NCBI RefSeq assembly: GCF_016278365.1
Contig: NZ_JADQBZ010000011.1
Coordinates: 196,640-260,639 of the forward strand
From: Methanolobus sp.
GTDB lineage: Archaea > Halobacteriota > Methanosarcinia > Methanosarcinales > Methanosarcinaceae
Length of the DNA stretch: 64,000 nt
Direction of reading: 5' to 3'
The notes under the pieces were generated by a model that saw only the letters and a program-made list of their open reading frames with translations, ran no database searches and was not told the origin of the DNA. Below are positions 17,977 through 29,598 of this stretch, in pieces. The position numbers and the translations under genes are program-made. The number at the start of each line of letters is the position of its first letter. Position 1 is the stretch's first letter.

Positions 17977-18599
17977 TAGTGCAGACAAGGGAGTTTGTCT
18001 CAGGATTGCTTGCAGGGGAGCCAAGCACCCATGACATGTCACATATACAACGTGTGGAAAAGCTCTGCCTGCACATCCGGGAAACAGAAGGAGGGGACAG
18101 GCAAGTGCTGCAGCTTGCCGCATTGCTCCATGATGCAGGCATTGTCAGGGAGCATAAGGAAGGCGGGAACCATGCTGTTTATAGCGCGGAGATAGCGCGG
18201 GAGTTCCTCACAGGCAGGGACCTGGAAGAGAATGTGGTGGAGCACGTGGCTTCCTGCATCCTTACCCACCGATTCAGCAGAGGTATGCAGGCCGGAACTA
18301 TCGAGGCCATGATCCTCCAGGACGCCGACAGGCTGGATGCTCTTGGAGCTGTGGGAATATTCCGCTCGCTTGTTTCCATGGGAGCTCTCAGAGCGCTGAA
18401 AAGCACCATCGGGACGGTAAAGGAAACATCGATGAATGCTTATACAGATGATCCTTTTGACGGATTCTACGATTACATGGAAAGAAAGCCTTTCAGGATA
18501 ATGGAAAGGTTGAATACCCGGACTGCAAGAGAGATAGCAGAGCAGAGACTGAGGATAATGCACCTGTATCTTGAGGAATTGAAGTTAGAATTGGGATAG
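17967..18599 (+). CDS. HD-domain metal-dependent phosphohydrolase (YedJ-like)
   Basis: 210 residues with the HD superfamily metal ligands: STHDMSHIQRVEKL (His), LAALLHDAGI (HD pair), and ILQDADRLDALGAVGIFR (distal Asp). This is the layout of the YedJ/COG1418-like single-domain family, which hydrolyses phosphate esters or nucleotides of unsettled identity. It overlaps pps by 10 nt, so it is translated with the CoA operon; a link to CoA or 3'-phosphonucleotide turnover is possible but unproven. Confidence 0.88.
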   Translation: MDLIVQTREFVSGLLAGEPSTHDMSHIQRVEKLCLHIRETEGGDRQVLQLAALLHDAGIVREHKEGGNHAVYSAEIAREFLTGRDLEENVVEHVASCILTHRFSRGMQAGTIEAMILQDADRLDALGAVGIFRSLVSMGALRALKSTIGTVKETSMNAYTDDPFDGFYDYMERKPFRIMERLNTRTAREIAEQRLRIMHLYLEELKLELG

Positions 18600-18625
18600 A
18601 TACAGACGATAAATAAGAGGTAAAC

Positions 18626-19924
18626 ATGGCAGACATCATAATCAAAAATGCTTATGTGCTCACAATGGATCCCGATATGGGGGACATTAAGGGCGGAGTT
18701 GTTGTTATCAAGGATGGTATAATTACAGAAGTTGGCACGTCCACTGACAGCACCGCGGACAAAGTAATAGATGCCGGAGGTTGTGTGGTTATGCCGGGAC
18801 TGGTAAACACTCACTGCCATGCAGGAATGACGCTTTTCAGAGGAAAAGCAGATGATATGCCATTAAAGGAGTGGCTGGAGAACCGTATCTGGCCTGCGGA
18901 AGCAAAACTCACCGATGATGACATCTATGACGGCAGCCTTCTTGCCTGCCTGGAGATGATAAGGTCTGGTACAACAGCTTTTGCTGATATGTATATCCAT
19001 ATGGACAGGGTTGCGCAGGCCGTTGATGATTCAGGCATGAGGGCTGCACTCTCATACGGCATGATAGACTTTTGTAACAAAGAGAAGGCTGATGCTGAGC
19101 TTAATGAGGGTATGAGATTTGTCAGAGAATGGAATGGGAAGGCGGAAGGCAGAATCACCACGATGTACGGACCTCATGCACCCAACACATGCTCCAGAGA
19201 CTTTCTGATAAGGGTAAAAGAGCAGGCTGTAAAGGATAAAGTAAGAATACACATCCACGTGCTTGAGACCGAGGCGGAGCTCAATTATATGAAAGAGAAT
19301 TTTGGAATGTGCTCCATACATTTCCTTAAAGGCATCGATTTCTGGGGAACGGATATACTCGCAGCACACTGTGTATGGCTCTCCGACGGGGACATAAAGA
19401 TACTTGCAGAGCATGGGGTCAATATTTCACACAATCCCGTAAGCAATATGAAACTTGCATCCGGCATAGCACCGGTATCCAAACTTATTGAAAGCGGGGC
19501 CAATGTCTGTCTCGGGACCGACGGGTGTGCATCCAACAACAACCTTGACATGTTCGAGGAAATGAAGACTGCAGCACTGCTCCAGAAGGTCAGTACAATG
19601 GACCCTACGGCACTGCCTGCACGCAAGGTACTGGAGATGGCAACCAGTAACGGTGCAAAAGCTCTTGGCATTAAGAGTGGGGTCCTGAAAAAAGATTATA
19701 ACGCTGATATTATTATCGTGGACCTGAAAAGACCCCACCTCACACCCGTGTATGATGTTGCTTCACAGCTGGTGTATGCTGCAAGCGGCAAGGATGTCAG
19801 GACGACCATCATAGCCGGGAAGGTGCTCATGGAAGATTCCATAGTTAACAGCCTTGATGAGCAGAGTATCCTTGAGAAGGCGATACAAACCTCCCGGGAA
19901 CTGGTGGCAAGAATTAACGCTTAA
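18626..19924 (+). CDS. dadD: 5'-deoxyadenosine / S-adenosylhomocysteine / MTA deaminase (amidohydrolase)
   Basis: Zinc amidohydrolase that deaminates 5'-deoxyadenosine, SAH or methylthioadenosine, products of radical-SAM and methyltransferase reactions. 432 residues. Metal ligands: NTHCHAGMTLFRG (HxH near residue 62), IHIHVLETE, AAHCVWLSDGD and LGTDGCASNNNLD. The first 60 residues and the C-terminal 60 form the small beta-sandwich. SAH hydrolase follows at once, so the two genes give complementary routes for clearing SAH, as known in methanogens. A GAGGT ribosome site precedes ATG 18626. Confidence 0.93.
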   Translation: MADIIIKNAYVLTMDPDMGDIKGGVVVIKDGIITEVGTSTDSTADKVIDAGGCVVMPGLVNTHCHAGMTLFRGKADDMPLKEWLENRIWPAEAKLTDDDIYDGSLLACLEMIRSGTTAFADMYIHMDRVAQAVDDSGMRAALSYGMIDFCNKEKADAELNEGMRFVREWNGKAEGRITTMYGPHAPNTCSRDFLIRVKEQAVKDKVRIHIHVLETEAELNYMKENFGMCSIHFLKGIDFWGTDILAAHCVWLSDGDIKILAEHGVNISHNPVSNMKLASGIAPVSKLIESGANVCLGTDGCASNNNLDMFEEMKTAALLQKVSTMDPTALPARKVLEMATSNGAKALGIKSGVLKKDYNADIIIVDLKRPHLTPVYDVASQLVYAASGKDVRTTIIAGKVLMEDSIVNSLDEQSILEKAIQTSRELVARINA

Positions 19925-19958
19925 TCAATATTACTAACATTTAATGAGGAGATTACAA

Positions 19959-21194
19959 ATGAGTGAAAAAGAAATGGTGGATTCCGGCAGGCAGAAAATT
20001 GAATGGGCTCGCAGCCATATGCCGGTACTTGCGGCAATACGGGAACAGTTCGAAAAGGATAAGCCCCTGAAAGGACACAGGGTCGGTATGGCCCTTCATG
20101 TGGAAGCAAAGACCGCGGTACTTGTGGAGACACTGGTGGCAGGAGGGGCAGAGGTTGCCATTACAGGATGCAATCCCCTGAGCACGCAGGATGATGTCGC
20201 ACTTGCACTTGATGCATGCAAAGACATTGACTGTTATGCAAGATATGACTGCTGCAATCAGGAATACTACGATGCTATCGACAAGGTCCTTGACTTCAAT
20301 CCTGACATCACCATAGATGATGGCGCTGACCTTATATTCAAGATCCATACCGAGCGTGTGGAAATGCTTCCGACCATCCTCGGAGGATGTGAGGAGACAA
20401 CTACAGGCATCCACAGGCTCAAGGCCATGGAACGCGACGGAGCTCTTAAGATGCCGGTCATAGCAGTCAATGATGCACAGACAAAATTCCTTTTTGATAA
20501 CCGCTATGGTACCGGCCAGTCTTCATGGGATGGGATCATGAGGACCACGAATCTGCTTATCGCAGGAAAGAACGTGGTCATTGCAGGTTATGGATGGTGC
20601 GGGAAAGGTGCAGCCATGCGCGCAAAGGGCCTCGGAGCCAATGTAATCGTTACTGAGATAGATGTTATCAGAGCACTGGAGGCTCGCATGGACGGCAACA
20701 GTGTTATGAGTATGAAGGAAGCGGCAAAAATAGGCGATATCTTCCTGACGACGACAGGCAACAGGGACATTTTAAGCAGAGAACATTTTGAAGTGATAAA
20801 GGACGGAGCCATTCTTGCAAATGCAGGACATTTCAATGTAGAGATCAACCTTGAGGACCTGGAAACCATGGCAAGGTCAGTACACACATCAAGGAAGAAT
20901 ATAAAAGAATACGACCTTGGCAGCCGGAAAGTCTATGTCCTTGCTGAGGGCAGACTTGTCAACCTTGCAGCAGGCGACGGACATCCTGCAGAAGTCATGG
21001 ACATGAGTTTTGCAAACCAGGCACTGTGCGTTCGATACATAGCTGAGAACAAACTTGCCAGCGGAGTGCATGCCGTGCCAAGGAAACTTGACGTCGGTGT
21101 AGCTGAGATGAAACTCAGATCTATGGGCATTAGTATTGACAAGCTTTCATGTGAACAGACCGAATACATGGAAGGCTGGGAATGCGGGACCTGA
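19959..21194 (+). CDS. ahcY: S-adenosylhomocysteine hydrolase (adenosylhomocysteinase)
   Basis: NAD-dependent reversible hydrolysis of SAH to homocysteine and adenosine (or the inosine analogue in methanogens using DadD). 411 residues; key parts are [35 protein letters not shown], the NAD fold [19 protein letters not shown] (near residue 210), TTTGNRDIL and [12 protein letters not shown] 19959 is chosen because GAGGAG at 19945-19950 is well placed; an in-frame ATG at 19944 lies inside that ribosome site. It is paired with dadD 35 nt upstream. Confidence 0.96.
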   Translation: MSEKEMVDSGRQKIEWARSHMPVLAAIREQFEKDKPLKGHRVGMALHVEAKTAVLVETLVAGGAEVAITGCNPLSTQDDVALALDACKDIDCYARYDCCNQEYYDAIDKVLDFNPDITIDDGADLIFKIHTERVEMLPTILGGCEETTTGIHRLKAMERDGALKMPVIAVNDAQTKFLFDNRYGTGQSSWDGIMRTTNLLIAGKNVVIAGYGWCGKGAAMRAKGLGANVIVTEIDVIRALEARMDGNSVMSMKEAAKIGDIFLTTTGNRDILSREHFEVIKDGAILANAGHFNVEINLEDLETMARSVHTSRKNIKEYDLGSRKVYVLAEGRLVNLAAGDGHPAEVMDMSFANQALCVRYIAENKLASGVHAVPRKLDVGVAEMKLRSMGISIDKLSCEQTEYMEGWECGT

Positions 21195-21399
21195 ACAGTC
21201 CTGCTTTCACTTATTATTTAAAGGCCAGGTTTTGAGAAAAGATTAGGCTTTACTTTGTAAAGTGCCTGTTTAATGATATATATAGATTGCCAGATATAAT
21301 ATATTAAAGTTATAAAAATAAAATAGTGAATAAACAAATATAAATAGTAAAAAAGCGTTTACACATTCTGATGAGCAAGAGACTGAAGGCCTCCACAAG

Positions 21400-21408
21400 T
21401 TATATATA
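21400..21408 (+). promoter_or_regulatory. TATA box upstream of tRNA-Lys and the RNA polymerase operon
   Basis: TTATATATA, the clearest TATA box in the AT-rich 21200-21410 spacer. It predicts a transcript start near 21430, giving tRNA-Lys a leader of about 55 nt. Readthrough into rpoH 50 nt beyond the tRNA is plausible because no T-rich terminator separates them. Confidence 0.55.
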
Positions 21409-21484
21409 CCATGTGAACCTGTAGTCACCGCTACACCGAAGAATGGACGTGCAGTACCTCCAGCGAAGTTACATCAGTCAAAAT

Positions 21485-21558
21485 GGGCTCGTAGCTCAGT
21501 CAGGCAGAGCGTCTGGCTTTTAACCAGACGGCCTAGGGTTCAAATCCCTACGAGCCCG
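21485..21558 (+). tRNA. tRNA-Lys (anticodon TTT)
   Basis: Complete cloverleaf: acceptor GGGCTCG/CGAGCCC, D arm GCTC/GAGC, anticodon stem TCTGG/CCAGA with loop CTTTTAA (anticodon 21519-21521), T arm TAGGG/CCCTA with loop TTCAAAT, and discriminator G. CCA is encoded at 21559-21561. No intron is visible. Confidence 0.97.
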
Positions 21559-21609
21559 CCATATTTTGCGAGGAGTGTCCACGTTCACATTTTGGAGGGA
21601 GGAACTACA

Positions 21610-21852
21610 GTGCCAGAGAGAAAATTTAGTCTGCTCGACCATGAATTAATTCCCAAACATGAGATCATGTCGGAAGAAGAGTTAAAACTTGTTTTAAAAC
21701 ATTATAATAGCGGGAAAGAACAGCTTCCAAAAATAAAGGTTGAGGACCCTGTGATTAAAGAGATTGGGGCACAGGTGGGAGAAGTTGTCAGAATCACCCG
21801 TAAGAGCCAGACTGCTGGCGAAGCGTTCTACTACCGGCTTGTTATCGCGTGA
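21610..21852 (+). CDS. rpoH: DNA-directed RNA polymerase subunit H (Rpo5)
   Basis: Small archaeal RNA polymerase subunit equivalent to the C-terminal domain of eukaryotic Rpb5, at the downstream DNA jaw. 80 residues: KFSLLDHELIPKHEIMSEEE, LPKIKVEDPVIKEIGAQVGEVVRI and the closing TAGEAFYYRLVIA are all standard. GTG 21610 is the start because GGAGGGAGGA lies just upstream; a TTG at 21592 would lie inside that ribosome site. It begins the polymerase operon after tRNA-Lys. Confidence 0.96.
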   Translation: MPERKFSLLDHELIPKHEIMSEEELKLVLKHYNSGKEQLPKIKVEDPVIKEIGAQVGEVVRITRKSQTAGEAFYYRLVIA

Positions 21853-21944
21853 AATTGTAGAGCCGTTCGTTTCACAGAGGAACAAGGACATTATTATTAC
21901 GATTTTTTTGCGATATTACCATATTACATAAAGAGGGTGCTATC

Positions 21945-23588
21945 ATAGCGTTAAGTAAAGGGCAAATAGCGAATTCGTTTTTCACGAAGGATAAGGTCGT
22001 GCAGCATCACATCGATTCTTATAATAAATTCCTGGAAAGCGGACTTCAAAAGATCATCGATGAGCAGAGAGTAATAGAGACAGATCTTGAAGATACATAC
22101 ATAAAACTGGGAAAGATAAGAGTAGAGAATCCTGTTGTAAAAGAGGCAGATGGGGCTATCGAAAGGTTATATCCCAACGAAGCAAGACTCAGGAATCTTT
22201 CATACTCCGCACCGCTCTACCTGCAAATGAGCGTTGTTGTAGGAGAAGAAGAGAAAGAGCCACAAGAGGCAAAGATAGGCCAGCTCCCGGTAATGATAAA
22301 ATCCGACATCTGTAACCTGACAGAATTGACGGATGAGGAAATGGTTAAGTATGGAGAGGACCCGCTGGACCCCGGAGGATACTTCATAGTCAATGGTACA
22401 GAACGTGTCGTCATGACACTGGAAGACCTTGCTCCTAACAAGATACTCACGGAGTTCGGAGAAAGATATGGAGACATGATCGAGGTTGCAAAGGTGTTCT
22501 CCCAGAGGAGAGGATACAGGGCACTCGTCGTAGTGGAAAGAGGAAGAAAATCAATTCTTGAAGTGTCATTCCCATCCATATCAGGTCGCGTCAACTTTAT
22601 AACCCTCATGAGGGCGCTTGGCGTCGAAACTGATGAAGACCTTGTGAAAGTGGTTTCCACAGATCCTGAGATAATGAAGTTCATGTTCGAGAACCTGGAA
22701 GAAGCTGAGGTCTCAACCGTAGAAGAAGCAATGGAGAAAATAGGCTCCCGTGTAGCTTCCGGGCAGGCAAGGGATTACCAGATCAAGCGTGCCAACTATG
22801 TCATTGACAGATATCTGTTGCCACATCTTGGTAACGAACCCACTAACAGGGTCGCCAAAGCAAACTTCCTGGGCAGGATGGCAGAATCATGTTTTGAGCT
22901 TGCACTTGGGAAGAGGAATGAGGACGACAAGGACCACTACTCCAACAAGAGGCTTAAACTTACAGGAGACCTGATGGAGGACCTGTTCAGAGTAGCTTTC
23001 AACAGGCTGTCCCGCGACATTAAGTACCAGCTCGAGAGAGCGAATATGAGGAACCGTGAACTTAATGTCATAACCCTTGTTCGTGCTGATGTACTAACCG
23101 ACCGTCTGCAGCATCCACTTGCAACAGGTAACTGGGTTGGCGGAAGGACCGGCGTATCACAACTCCTTGACAGGACAGATTACATTTCGACACTATCCCA
23201 CCTGAGACGTGTCATTTCCCCGCTCTCAAGGGCACAGCCACACTTCGAGGCCCGTGACCTGCACCCTACACAATGGGGAAGGCTTTGTCCGTCTGAAACT
23301 CCGGAAGGACCAAACTGTGGACTGGTGAAGAACTTCGCCCAGATGGTTGAACTTTCCACAGGATCCGATGAGGACAAATCTATCAAGAATATACTCTATG
23401 ATCTCGGAGTCACCCCGACCATGATCCGCTCATCTTTCCATAAAATACCAGGTTATGAAGGAGAAGTGGAAGAATTTGTGGATGAAGAGGGTGCCCCGCA
23501 CATAGATGAGGAGAACACGGAACCGCTTGGATATGCGAACTATTCCGACACACTGGACGACAACATGGGAGGATTACTTGATGAATGA
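21945..23588 (+). CDS. rpoB2: DNA-directed RNA polymerase subunit B'' (RpoB2), probable ATA start
   Basis: N-terminal half of the split archaeal beta-like subunit (protrusion, lobe and external domains). Conserved blocks: [63 protein letters not shown] and the closing [10 protein letters not shown]. The first normal start in frame is GTG 21999, but that removes KDKVV and the upstream residues, which belong to the conserved N-terminus. No ATG, GTG or TTG exists between the in-frame TAG at 21858 and 21999. ATA 21945 sits 8 nt after GAGGGTG (21933-21939) and gives [13 protein letters not shown], so it is taken as the likely start. The 3' end overlaps rpoB1 by 8 nt. Confidence 0.9.
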   Translation: MALSKGQIANSFFTKDKVVQHHIDSYNKFLESGLQKIIDEQRVIETDLEDTYIKLGKIRVENPVVKEADGAIERLYPNEARLRNLSYSAPLYLQMSVVVGEEEKEPQEAKIGQLPVMIKSDICNLTELTDEEMVKYGEDPLDPGGYFIVNGTERVVMTLEDLAPNKILTEFGERYGDMIEVAKVFSQRRGYRALVVVERGRKSILEVSFPSISGRVNFITLMRALGVETDEDLVKVVSTDPEIMKFMFENLEEAEVSTVEEAMEKIGSRVASGQARDYQIKRANYVIDRYLLPHLGNEPTNRVAKANFLGRMAESCFELALGKRNEDDKDHYSNKRLKLTGDLMEDLFRVAFNRLSRDIKYQLERANMRNRELNVITLVRADVLTDRLQHPLATGNWVGGRTGVSQLLDRTDYISTLSHLRRVISPLSRAQPHFEARDLHPTQWGRLCPSETPEGPNCGLVKNFAQMVELSTGSDEDKSIKNILYDLGVTPTMIRSSFHKIPGYEGEVEEFVDEEGAPHIDEENTEPLGYANYSDTLDDNMGGLLDE

Positions 23589-25395
23589 AGCTAAAGTGTT
23601 CCTGAACGGAGAACTGATTGGCACACATAACGATCCTGCGGATCTGGTGGAAAACATAAGAAAACAGCGAAGAGCAGGGGTAATTTCAAGCCAGATCAAT
23701 GTTACTCTGTATGAAGAGATCCATGAAGTGATTATTAGCTCGGATATGGGCCGTGCCAGAAGGCCACTAATCGTCGCTGAGAACGGACAGGCGCTGGTAA
23801 CTCCCGACGAAGAAGATAAGATAGCTGTGGGAGATCTGTCCTTTGACGAGCTTCTTACACAAGGAAAGATAGAGTACCTTGATGCAGAAGAAGAAGAGAA
23901 TGCATTCATCGCCCTTTATCGCAGAGACATAACTGAGAAACACACACACATGGAGATCAACCCGGGCCTGATGCTAGGCATCTGTACCGGAATGGTACCT
24001 TACCCGGAGCACAATGCATCCCCACGTAACACCATGGGTGCTGCAATGGTCAAGCAATGTATCGGCGTATCCACATCCAATACAAAGCTCAGGCCGGATA
24101 CCCGCGCACATCTGCTCCACTACCCGCAAAAAGCGATGGTCAGGACACAGACATGCGAAGCCATTCACTTTGATGAGAGACCGGCCGGACAGAACTTCGT
24201 TGTAGCTGTCATGTCATATGAAGGACACAACATTGAAGATGCCCTGGTCTTTAACAAAGGCTCGATCGAGAGAGGTCTTGGAAGGAGCCATTTCCTGAGA
24301 ACCTTTGAAGGAGAGGAAAGAAGATATCCAGGTGGACAGGAGGACAAGTTCGAGATACCCGACTCTGAGTTCAGAGGAGCGCGCAGCCCGGAGGCATACG
24401 CGAACCTTGACGTAGACGGTCTTGTTAACCCGGAGACAGTTGTCGGGCCAAATGATGTCCTGATAGGCAAGACAAGCCCGCCACGTTTCCTTGAAGAGCA
24501 GTCCGATTTTGGCATTACCGTTGAACAGCGCAGAGAAAGTGCAATCACCATGCGCTCCAACGAGAAAGGAGTAGTTGATACCGTACTGCTAACAGCTTCC
24601 ATCAATGGCACCCGGCTTGCAAAAGTGAAGATAAGGGACCAGAGAGTACCTGAAATAGGCGACAAGTTTGCTTCCAGGCACGGACAGAAAGGAGTTATAG
24701 GACTCATCGTACCCTATGAGGACATGCCCTTCACACATACCGGCATGGTGCCGGATCTGGTTATCAATCCACATGCCATCCCATCACGTATGACAGTAGG
24801 GCATGTGCTCGAGATGATAGGAGGCAAGATTGGTTCCATGGAAGGCAGGCGTATCAATGCAACGGCATTCTCCGGGGAATATGAGGATGACCTGCGTGCT
24901 GCACTTAAGAACCACGGCTTTGCCCACACCGGAAAGGAAGTATTCTACGACGGAGTCACCGGACAGATGATCCGTGCGGACGTGTTCGTAGGAGTTATCC
25001 TTTACCAGAAACTGCACCACATGGTTGCATCAAAGATACATGCAAGGTCACGTGGACCTGTACAGGTGCTGACCCGCCAGCCAACAGAAGGGCGTGCCCG
25101 TGAAGGAGGCCTGCGTTTCGGAGAAATGGAGCGTGATGTGCTTATAGGCCATGGCGCTGCAATGACATTGAAAGAAAGGTTGCTGGATGAATCTGACAAG
25201 GTCGTCGAGCTTGTCTGCGGACATTGCGGAATGATCGCCACTTTCGACAGGAAGAGGAACATCAGATACTGCGCTAACTGCGGTGCTGAAACAGATATCC
25301 ATCCGGTGGAAATGAGTTATGCATTCAAACTATTGCTTGATGAGATCAAGTCCCTTGGTGTGGCTCCGAGGCTGCACCTCGAGGACGCTGTCTGA
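23581..25395 (+). CDS. rpoB1: DNA-directed RNA polymerase subunit B' (RpoB1)
   Basis: C-terminal half of the split beta-like subunit, holding the hybrid-binding, wall, anchor and clamp parts. 604 residues. Seen: [50 protein letters not shown] (from about residue 360), [13 protein letters not shown], the clamp [16 protein letters not shown] and a C-terminal zinc ribbon CGHC...CANC (about 546-569). ATG 23581 follows GGAGGAT and matches the conserved [14 protein letters not shown] start; the longer frame from 23506 overlaps rpoB2 and is unconserved. Confidence 0.97.
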   Translation: MNEAKVFLNGELIGTHNDPADLVENIRKQRRAGVISSQINVTLYEEIHEVIISSDMGRARRPLIVAENGQALVTPDEEDKIAVGDLSFDELLTQGKIEYLDAEEEENAFIALYRRDITEKHTHMEINPGLMLGICTGMVPYPEHNASPRNTMGAAMVKQCIGVSTSNTKLRPDTRAHLLHYPQKAMVRTQTCEAIHFDERPAGQNFVVAVMSYEGHNIEDALVFNKGSIERGLGRSHFLRTFEGEERRYPGGQEDKFEIPDSEFRGARSPEAYANLDVDGLVNPETVVGPNDVLIGKTSPPRFLEEQSDFGITVEQRRESAITMRSNEKGVVDTVLLTASINGTRLAKVKIRDQRVPEIGDKFASRHGQKGVIGLIVPYEDMPFTHTGMVPDLVINPHAIPSRMTVGHVLEMIGGKIGSMEGRRINATAFSGEYEDDLRAALKNHGFAHTGKEVFYDGVTGQMIRADVFVGVILYQKLHHMVASKIHARSRGPVQVLTRQPTEGRAREGGLRFGEMERDVLIGHGAAMTLKERLLDESDKVVELVCGHCGMIATFDRKRNIRYCANCGAETDIHPVEMSYAFKLLLDEIKSLGVAPRLHLEDAV

Positions 25396-25407
25396 GGTGA
25401 TCACTAA

Positions 25408-28050
25408 ATGAAAGAACTACCATCTATACCTAAAAGGATCGGCGCTATAAAGTTCGGTCTGTTGTCACCCAGAGAAATTAGGAAAATGAGTGTGACCTCC
25501 ATCGTCACTGCGGACACATATGATGACGACGGTTACCCTATAGATATGGGACTTATGGACCTGAGGCTTGGTGTCATTGACCCGGGCCTTAAGTGCAAGA
25601 CCTGCTCAAGCCGTGCAGGTGAATGTCCCGGCCACTTCGGACATATCGAACTTGTTGCCCCGGCCATCCATGTGGGTTTCAACAAGACCATCCGGAAAGT
25701 ACTGCGTTCCATCTGTCATAACTGCAGCAGGCTTTTGCTCACTGTCGACCAGAAAAGGAACTTCCTTGCCCAGCTGGAGAACTCCAAGGACATGGGACAC
25801 CTTCCTGACGATATTGTCAACGAGGTATTCAAGGAGTCACGCAAGACAAAGATATGCCCGTACTGCTCGTCTGAGCAGAAAGAGGTCAAATTCGAAAAGC
25901 CCACTGATTACATAGAAGATGGTCACAAGCTTACCCCTACTGAGATAAGGGACCGCTTTGAGAATATACCTGATGATGACGTGAAAGTTCTTGGCATGGA
26001 TCCAACCAGTGCAAGGCCGGAATGGACTATTCTTACAGTCCTTCCTGTGCCACCAGTCACCGTAAGGCCATCCATTACCCTTGAATCCGGCCAGAGGAGT
26101 GAAGACGATCTCACACACAAACTTGTAGATATAATCCGTATCAACCAGAGATTCCAGGAGAACAGGGATGCAGGCGCCCCACAGCTCATCATCGAGGACC
26201 TGTGGGAATTGCTACAGTACCACGTGACAACGTTCTTTGATAATGAAGTGTCAGGTGTACCTCCTGCAAGACACAGATCAGGAAGACCCTTAAAGACCCT
26301 CACCCAGCGTTTAAAAGGAAAAGAAGGGCGTTTCAGAGGAAGTCTTTCAGGTAAGCGTGTGAATTTCTCGGCACGTACTGTCGTGTCCCCTGAACCAAAC
26401 CTGAGTATAAACGAGGTAGGAGTGCCTTTTGAGATTGCTCACCAGATGACAATTCCTGAAAGGGTGACCACCAGAAACATTGACCTGCTGCGTATGTATG
26501 TCCTCAGGGGAAGCGAAGTGCACCCTGGCGCAAACTACGTGATACGTGAAGATGGTAGGCGTATCAGGGTATCTGAGATCAATAAAGAGGAACTTGCCGA
26601 GAAGATACAGACTGGATGGGTCGTTGAGAGACAACTCATGGACGGCGATATAGTTCTTTTCAACAGACAGCCCTCTCTGCACAAGATGAGTATCATGGCA
26701 CACAAAGTAAAGGTTCTTCCTTACAAGACATTCAGGCTGAACCCGGCTGTTTGCCCCCCCTATAACGCGGACTTTGACGGTGACGAGATGAACATGCACG
26801 TTCTCCAGACCGAAGAGTCAAGAGCAGAGGCAAGCATCCTCATGCAGGTACAGGAGAACATCCTCTCTCCGCGTTTCGGAGGGCCGATCATTGGCGGTAT
26901 ACACGACCACATATCAGGGCTTTTCCTGCTCACGAGAAATGAGAACAGCATTACCAAGACAGCTGCACTTGAGCTGCTCAGGAAGTCAGACATAAGGGTC
27001 CTGCCGGAGCCTTCAAGTTACACCGCAGATGGCGAACCCCTATGGAACGGAAAGCAGATATTCAGCCAGATATTACCCAAAGGGCTTTATCTGGAATTCC
27101 CCGCACAAGTATGTTTCAAGTGTGAAACATGCAAGAAGAGGGACTGTGAGTACGAAGCTTATGTTGTTATAGAAAACGGCGAAATGTTACAGGGAACCAT
27201 TGACGAGCAGGCAATCGGCGCTTTCAAAGGTAAGATACTTGACAAGGTTGTCAAGGAATACGGCACTGAAGCAGGAGCCAAGTTTGTAGATGACTTTACA
27301 AGGCTTGCAATACGCGGAGTAATGAAGACCGGCCTTAGTTTCGGAATAAGTGACGAAGATATACCGGCCACTGCCAAGATGCAGATCGCCAACCTCCTGA
27401 ATGAGGCGGAGGAGAATGTCCAGCGGTTGATACAAGCCTATGAGGCAAAAGAACTCGAAGCATTGCCGGGGCGTACGATGGATGAGACCATTGAAATGAA
27501 GATAATGCAGGAACTGGGTAAAGCCAGGGACCAGACAGGTAACATTGCAGGAAGGCAACTGGGTCTTGAGAACTCTGCAGTTATAATGGCAAAGTCAGGA
27601 GCCAGGGGTTCAATGCTCAACCTTACGCAGATGGCGGCCTGTGTCGGCCAGCAGGCAGTTCGTGGTGAGAGGATTAGAAGAGGATACAACGGAAGAACCC
27701 TCCCCCACTTTGACAAAGGTGACCTCGGTGCCGATGCACGTGGTTTCGTGAAGGCCAGTTACAAGAGTGGTCTCAATCCGACCGAATATTTCTTCCACGC
27801 AATTGGTGGGCGAGAAGGTCTTGTGGATACTGCGGTACGTACATCACAGTCAGGTTACCTGCAGAGAAGGCTTGTGAATGCGTTGCAGGACCTTGAGGTG
27901 CAGTATGACGGATCCGTCCGTGAGACTCGTGGCGTGATCGTGCAGTTCAAGTACGGAGAAGATGGTATAGACTCAACCAAGAGTGACTACAGCAAACCGG
28001 AAGCAGTGCATCGTATAGTAAGGGCGGTAACAGGAAGAGAGGTGAACTAA
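25408..28050 (+). CDS. rpoA1: DNA-directed RNA polymerase subunit A' (RpoA1)
   Basis: Largest catalytic subunit, N-terminal part. 880 residues. The clamp-core zinc site CKTC...CPGHFGHIE starts near residue 63, a second zinc site uses CHNC and CPYC, and [24 protein letters not shown] is the switch/lid region (quoted in part). The active-site motif [12 protein letters not shown] at 453-464 holds the three Mg-binding aspartates. [13 protein letters not shown] and the bridge-helix region follow, and the protein ends at the usual A'/A'' split. It starts 12 nt after rpoB1. Confidence 0.97.
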   Translation: MKELPSIPKRIGAIKFGLLSPREIRKMSVTSIVTADTYDDDGYPIDMGLMDLRLGVIDPGLKCKTCSSRAGECPGHFGHIELVAPAIHVGFNKTIRKVLRSICHNCSRLLLTVDQKRNFLAQLENSKDMGHLPDDIVNEVFKESRKTKICPYCSSEQKEVKFEKPTDYIEDGHKLTPTEIRDRFENIPDDDVKVLGMDPTSARPEWTILTVLPVPPVTVRPSITLESGQRSEDDLTHKLVDIIRINQRFQENRDAGAPQLIIEDLWELLQYHVTTFFDNEVSGVPPARHRSGRPLKTLTQRLKGKEGRFRGSLSGKRVNFSARTVVSPEPNLSINEVGVPFEIAHQMTIPERVTTRNIDLLRMYVLRGSEVHPGANYVIREDGRRIRVSEINKEELAEKIQTGWVVERQLMDGDIVLFNRQPSLHKMSIMAHKVKVLPYKTFRLNPAVCPPYNADFDGDEMNMHVLQTEESRAEASILMQVQENILSPRFGGPIIGGIHDHISGLFLLTRNENSITKTAALELLRKSDIRVLPEPSSYTADGEPLWNGKQIFSQILPKGLYLEFPAQVCFKCETCKKRDCEYEAYVVIENGEMLQGTIDEQAIGAFKGKILDKVVKEYGTEAGAKFVDDFTRLAIRGVMKTGLSFGISDEDIPATAKMQIANLLNEAEENVQRLIQAYEAKELEALPGRTMDETIEMKIMQELGKARDQTGNIAGRQLGLENSAVIMAKSGARGSMLNLTQMAACVGQQAVRGERIRRGYNGRTLPHFDKGDLGADARGFVKASYKSGLNPTEYFFHAIGGREGLVDTAVRTSQSGYLQRRLVNALQDLEVQYDGSVRETRGVIVQFKYGEDGIDSTKSDYSKPEAVHRIVRAVTGREVN

Positions 28051-28052
28051 AG

Positions 28053-29195
28053 ATGAGCATTAGTGAAGCTACTATAGATTCAATGATCGGACAACTTGAT
28101 CTTCCGAAGAACATAATGAAGACCCTTAAAGATGATGCCATCAAGGCGGGAGTCACAAAGAAGGAGCTTGAAGATATCATCGAACGCCTGCTGGAAAGCT
28201 ACCAGTATGCGCTCGTGGAGCCATGTGAAGCGGTAGGTGTTGTTTCAGCACAGTCTATTGGTGAACCGGGAACGCAGATGACGATGCGTACCTTCCACTA
28301 CGCCGGTGTCGCTGAAATTAACGTTACTTTGGGACTGCCTCGGCTTATAGAGATAGTTGACGCAAGGAAACTGCCAAGCACACCTATGATGACAATTGCA
28401 CTGGAGTCAGGATATGCGACCGACAGGGACAAGGCCCGTGCTCTCGCCTGGGAAATAGAGGCAACACATATAGAGAACCTTGCAGATATAACGACGGATC
28501 TCGCAAACATGCAGTTGATCATCGACCTGAACGAGAAGAACCTGGTCCAGAGAGCGCTCACACCAGACGAGATCGCTGACAAGATACGCGAGAAAATGGA
28601 TGTTGTTGTAACTGTTTCGAATAATATCTCAAACCAGGTAATACTGACACCGAATGCCCCATCTTACAGGGAACTACTCCAGCTTGCGAAGAATATCCAT
28701 AACATCACACTCAAAGGTATCGAAGGTATCAAGAGAGTTGTTATCAGAAAGGATGGCGAAGAGTACACCCTTTATACAGAAGGCTCACAACTTAAGGAAG
28801 TTCTGCAGATCGGGGGTGTGGATGTCACAAGGACATATACTAACAACGTAGAAGAAATCTATAATGTATTTGGTATCGAGGCTGCAAGGAATGCAATCAT
28901 TACTGAGGCCAACAGTACACTTGGAGAGCAGGGTCTTACAGTAGATGTCAGGCACATCATGCTTGTATCAGATATCATGTGCTGTGACGGCGAAGTGAAG
29001 CAAATCGGCAGACATGGTATTTCTGGAGAGAAAGCCAGTGTATTTGCCCGTGCAGCGTTCGAAGTTACTGTGAATCACCTCCTCGATGCAGGAATGCGTG
29101 GAGACCTTGATGAGCTCAATGGTGTCACAGAGAACATTATAGTAGGACAGCCAATCAAGCTTGGTACAGGCGATGTCCACCTTATTTCAAGGTAA
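28053..29195 (+). CDS. rpoA2: DNA-directed RNA polymerase subunit A'' (RpoA2)
   Basis: C-terminal part of the largest subunit (jaw and cleft). 380 residues with [25 protein letters not shown] (trigger loop region, quoted in part), [25 protein letters not shown] and [20 protein letters not shown]. It starts 2 nt after rpoA1. No intein or intron interrupts it. Confidence 0.97.
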   Translation: MSISEATIDSMIGQLDLPKNIMKTLKDDAIKAGVTKKELEDIIERLLESYQYALVEPCEAVGVVSAQSIGEPGTQMTMRTFHYAGVAEINVTLGLPRLIEIVDARKLPSTPMMTIALESGYATDRDKARALAWEIEATHIENLADITTDLANMQLIIDLNEKNLVQRALTPDEIADKIREKMDVVVTVSNNISNQVILTPNAPSYRELLQLAKNIHNITLKGIEGIKRVVIRKDGEEYTLYTEGSQLKEVLQIGGVDVTRTYTNNVEEIYNVFGIEAARNAIITEANSTLGEQGLTVDVRHIMLVSDIMCCDGEVKQIGRHGISGEKASVFARAAFEVTVNHLLDAGMRGDLDELNGVTENIIVGQPIKLGTGDVHLISR

Positions 29196-29291
29196 ACAGT
29201 ATCATGTTGTTCCATATGAACAACCAGAAACTACATATAAGGATTCAAGTATTAGGATACAATCTAACACATTATAAACGAGTTGATGTAA

Positions 29292-29579
29292 ATGGATATT
29301 AACATTGATAAAGCACTTATCAAAGTCATCAGAACCGGCAAGGTCATAATAGGATCAAACCGCACTATCGATGCCGCCATGAACAATGAGGCAAAGATGG
29401 TCGTACTGGCTGCAAACTGCCCGAAAGATGTCAGAGCAAAGATAGAAAGCACAAATGTGACCATACTGAACTATAAAGGAACAGGCATGGAACTGGGACC
29501 TGCATGCGGTAAGCCATACATCATCGCTGCAATGGCCATCATTGACAGCGGCGAATCTGACATACTGGCTGCATCTTAA
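29292..29579 (+). CDS. rpl30e: Large ribosomal subunit protein eL30 (L30e)
   Basis: 95 residues of the L7Ae/L30e RNA-binding fold. It has [55 protein letters not shown] and a C-terminal SGESDIL. The GxGxELGxACGKP block separates L30e from L7Ae. The 96-nt gap after rpoA2 is the longest inside this part of the operon and could hold an internal promoter. Confidence 0.95.
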   Translation: MDINIDKALIKVIRTGKVIIGSNRTIDAAMNNEAKMVVLAANCPKDVRAKIESTNVTILNYKGTGMELGPACGKPYIIAAMAIIDSGESDILAAS

Positions 29580-29598
29580 TAAAAGGGAGTTGCCATAT

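Noticed and set aside
21370..21396. Possible C/D-box guide RNA (CTGATGA followed by CTGA) before tRNA-Lys
   Set aside because: The boxes are too close together for a guide segment, and they lie upstream of the TATA box.
21592..21609. TTG 21592 as the rpoH start
   Set aside because: The TTG lies inside the GGAGGGAGGA ribosome site; GTG 21610 is the proper start.
23506..23580. N-terminal extension of rpoB1 to 23506
   Set aside because: The 25 extra residues overlap rpoB2 in another frame and are not like any B' subunit; GGAGGAT supports ATG 23581.
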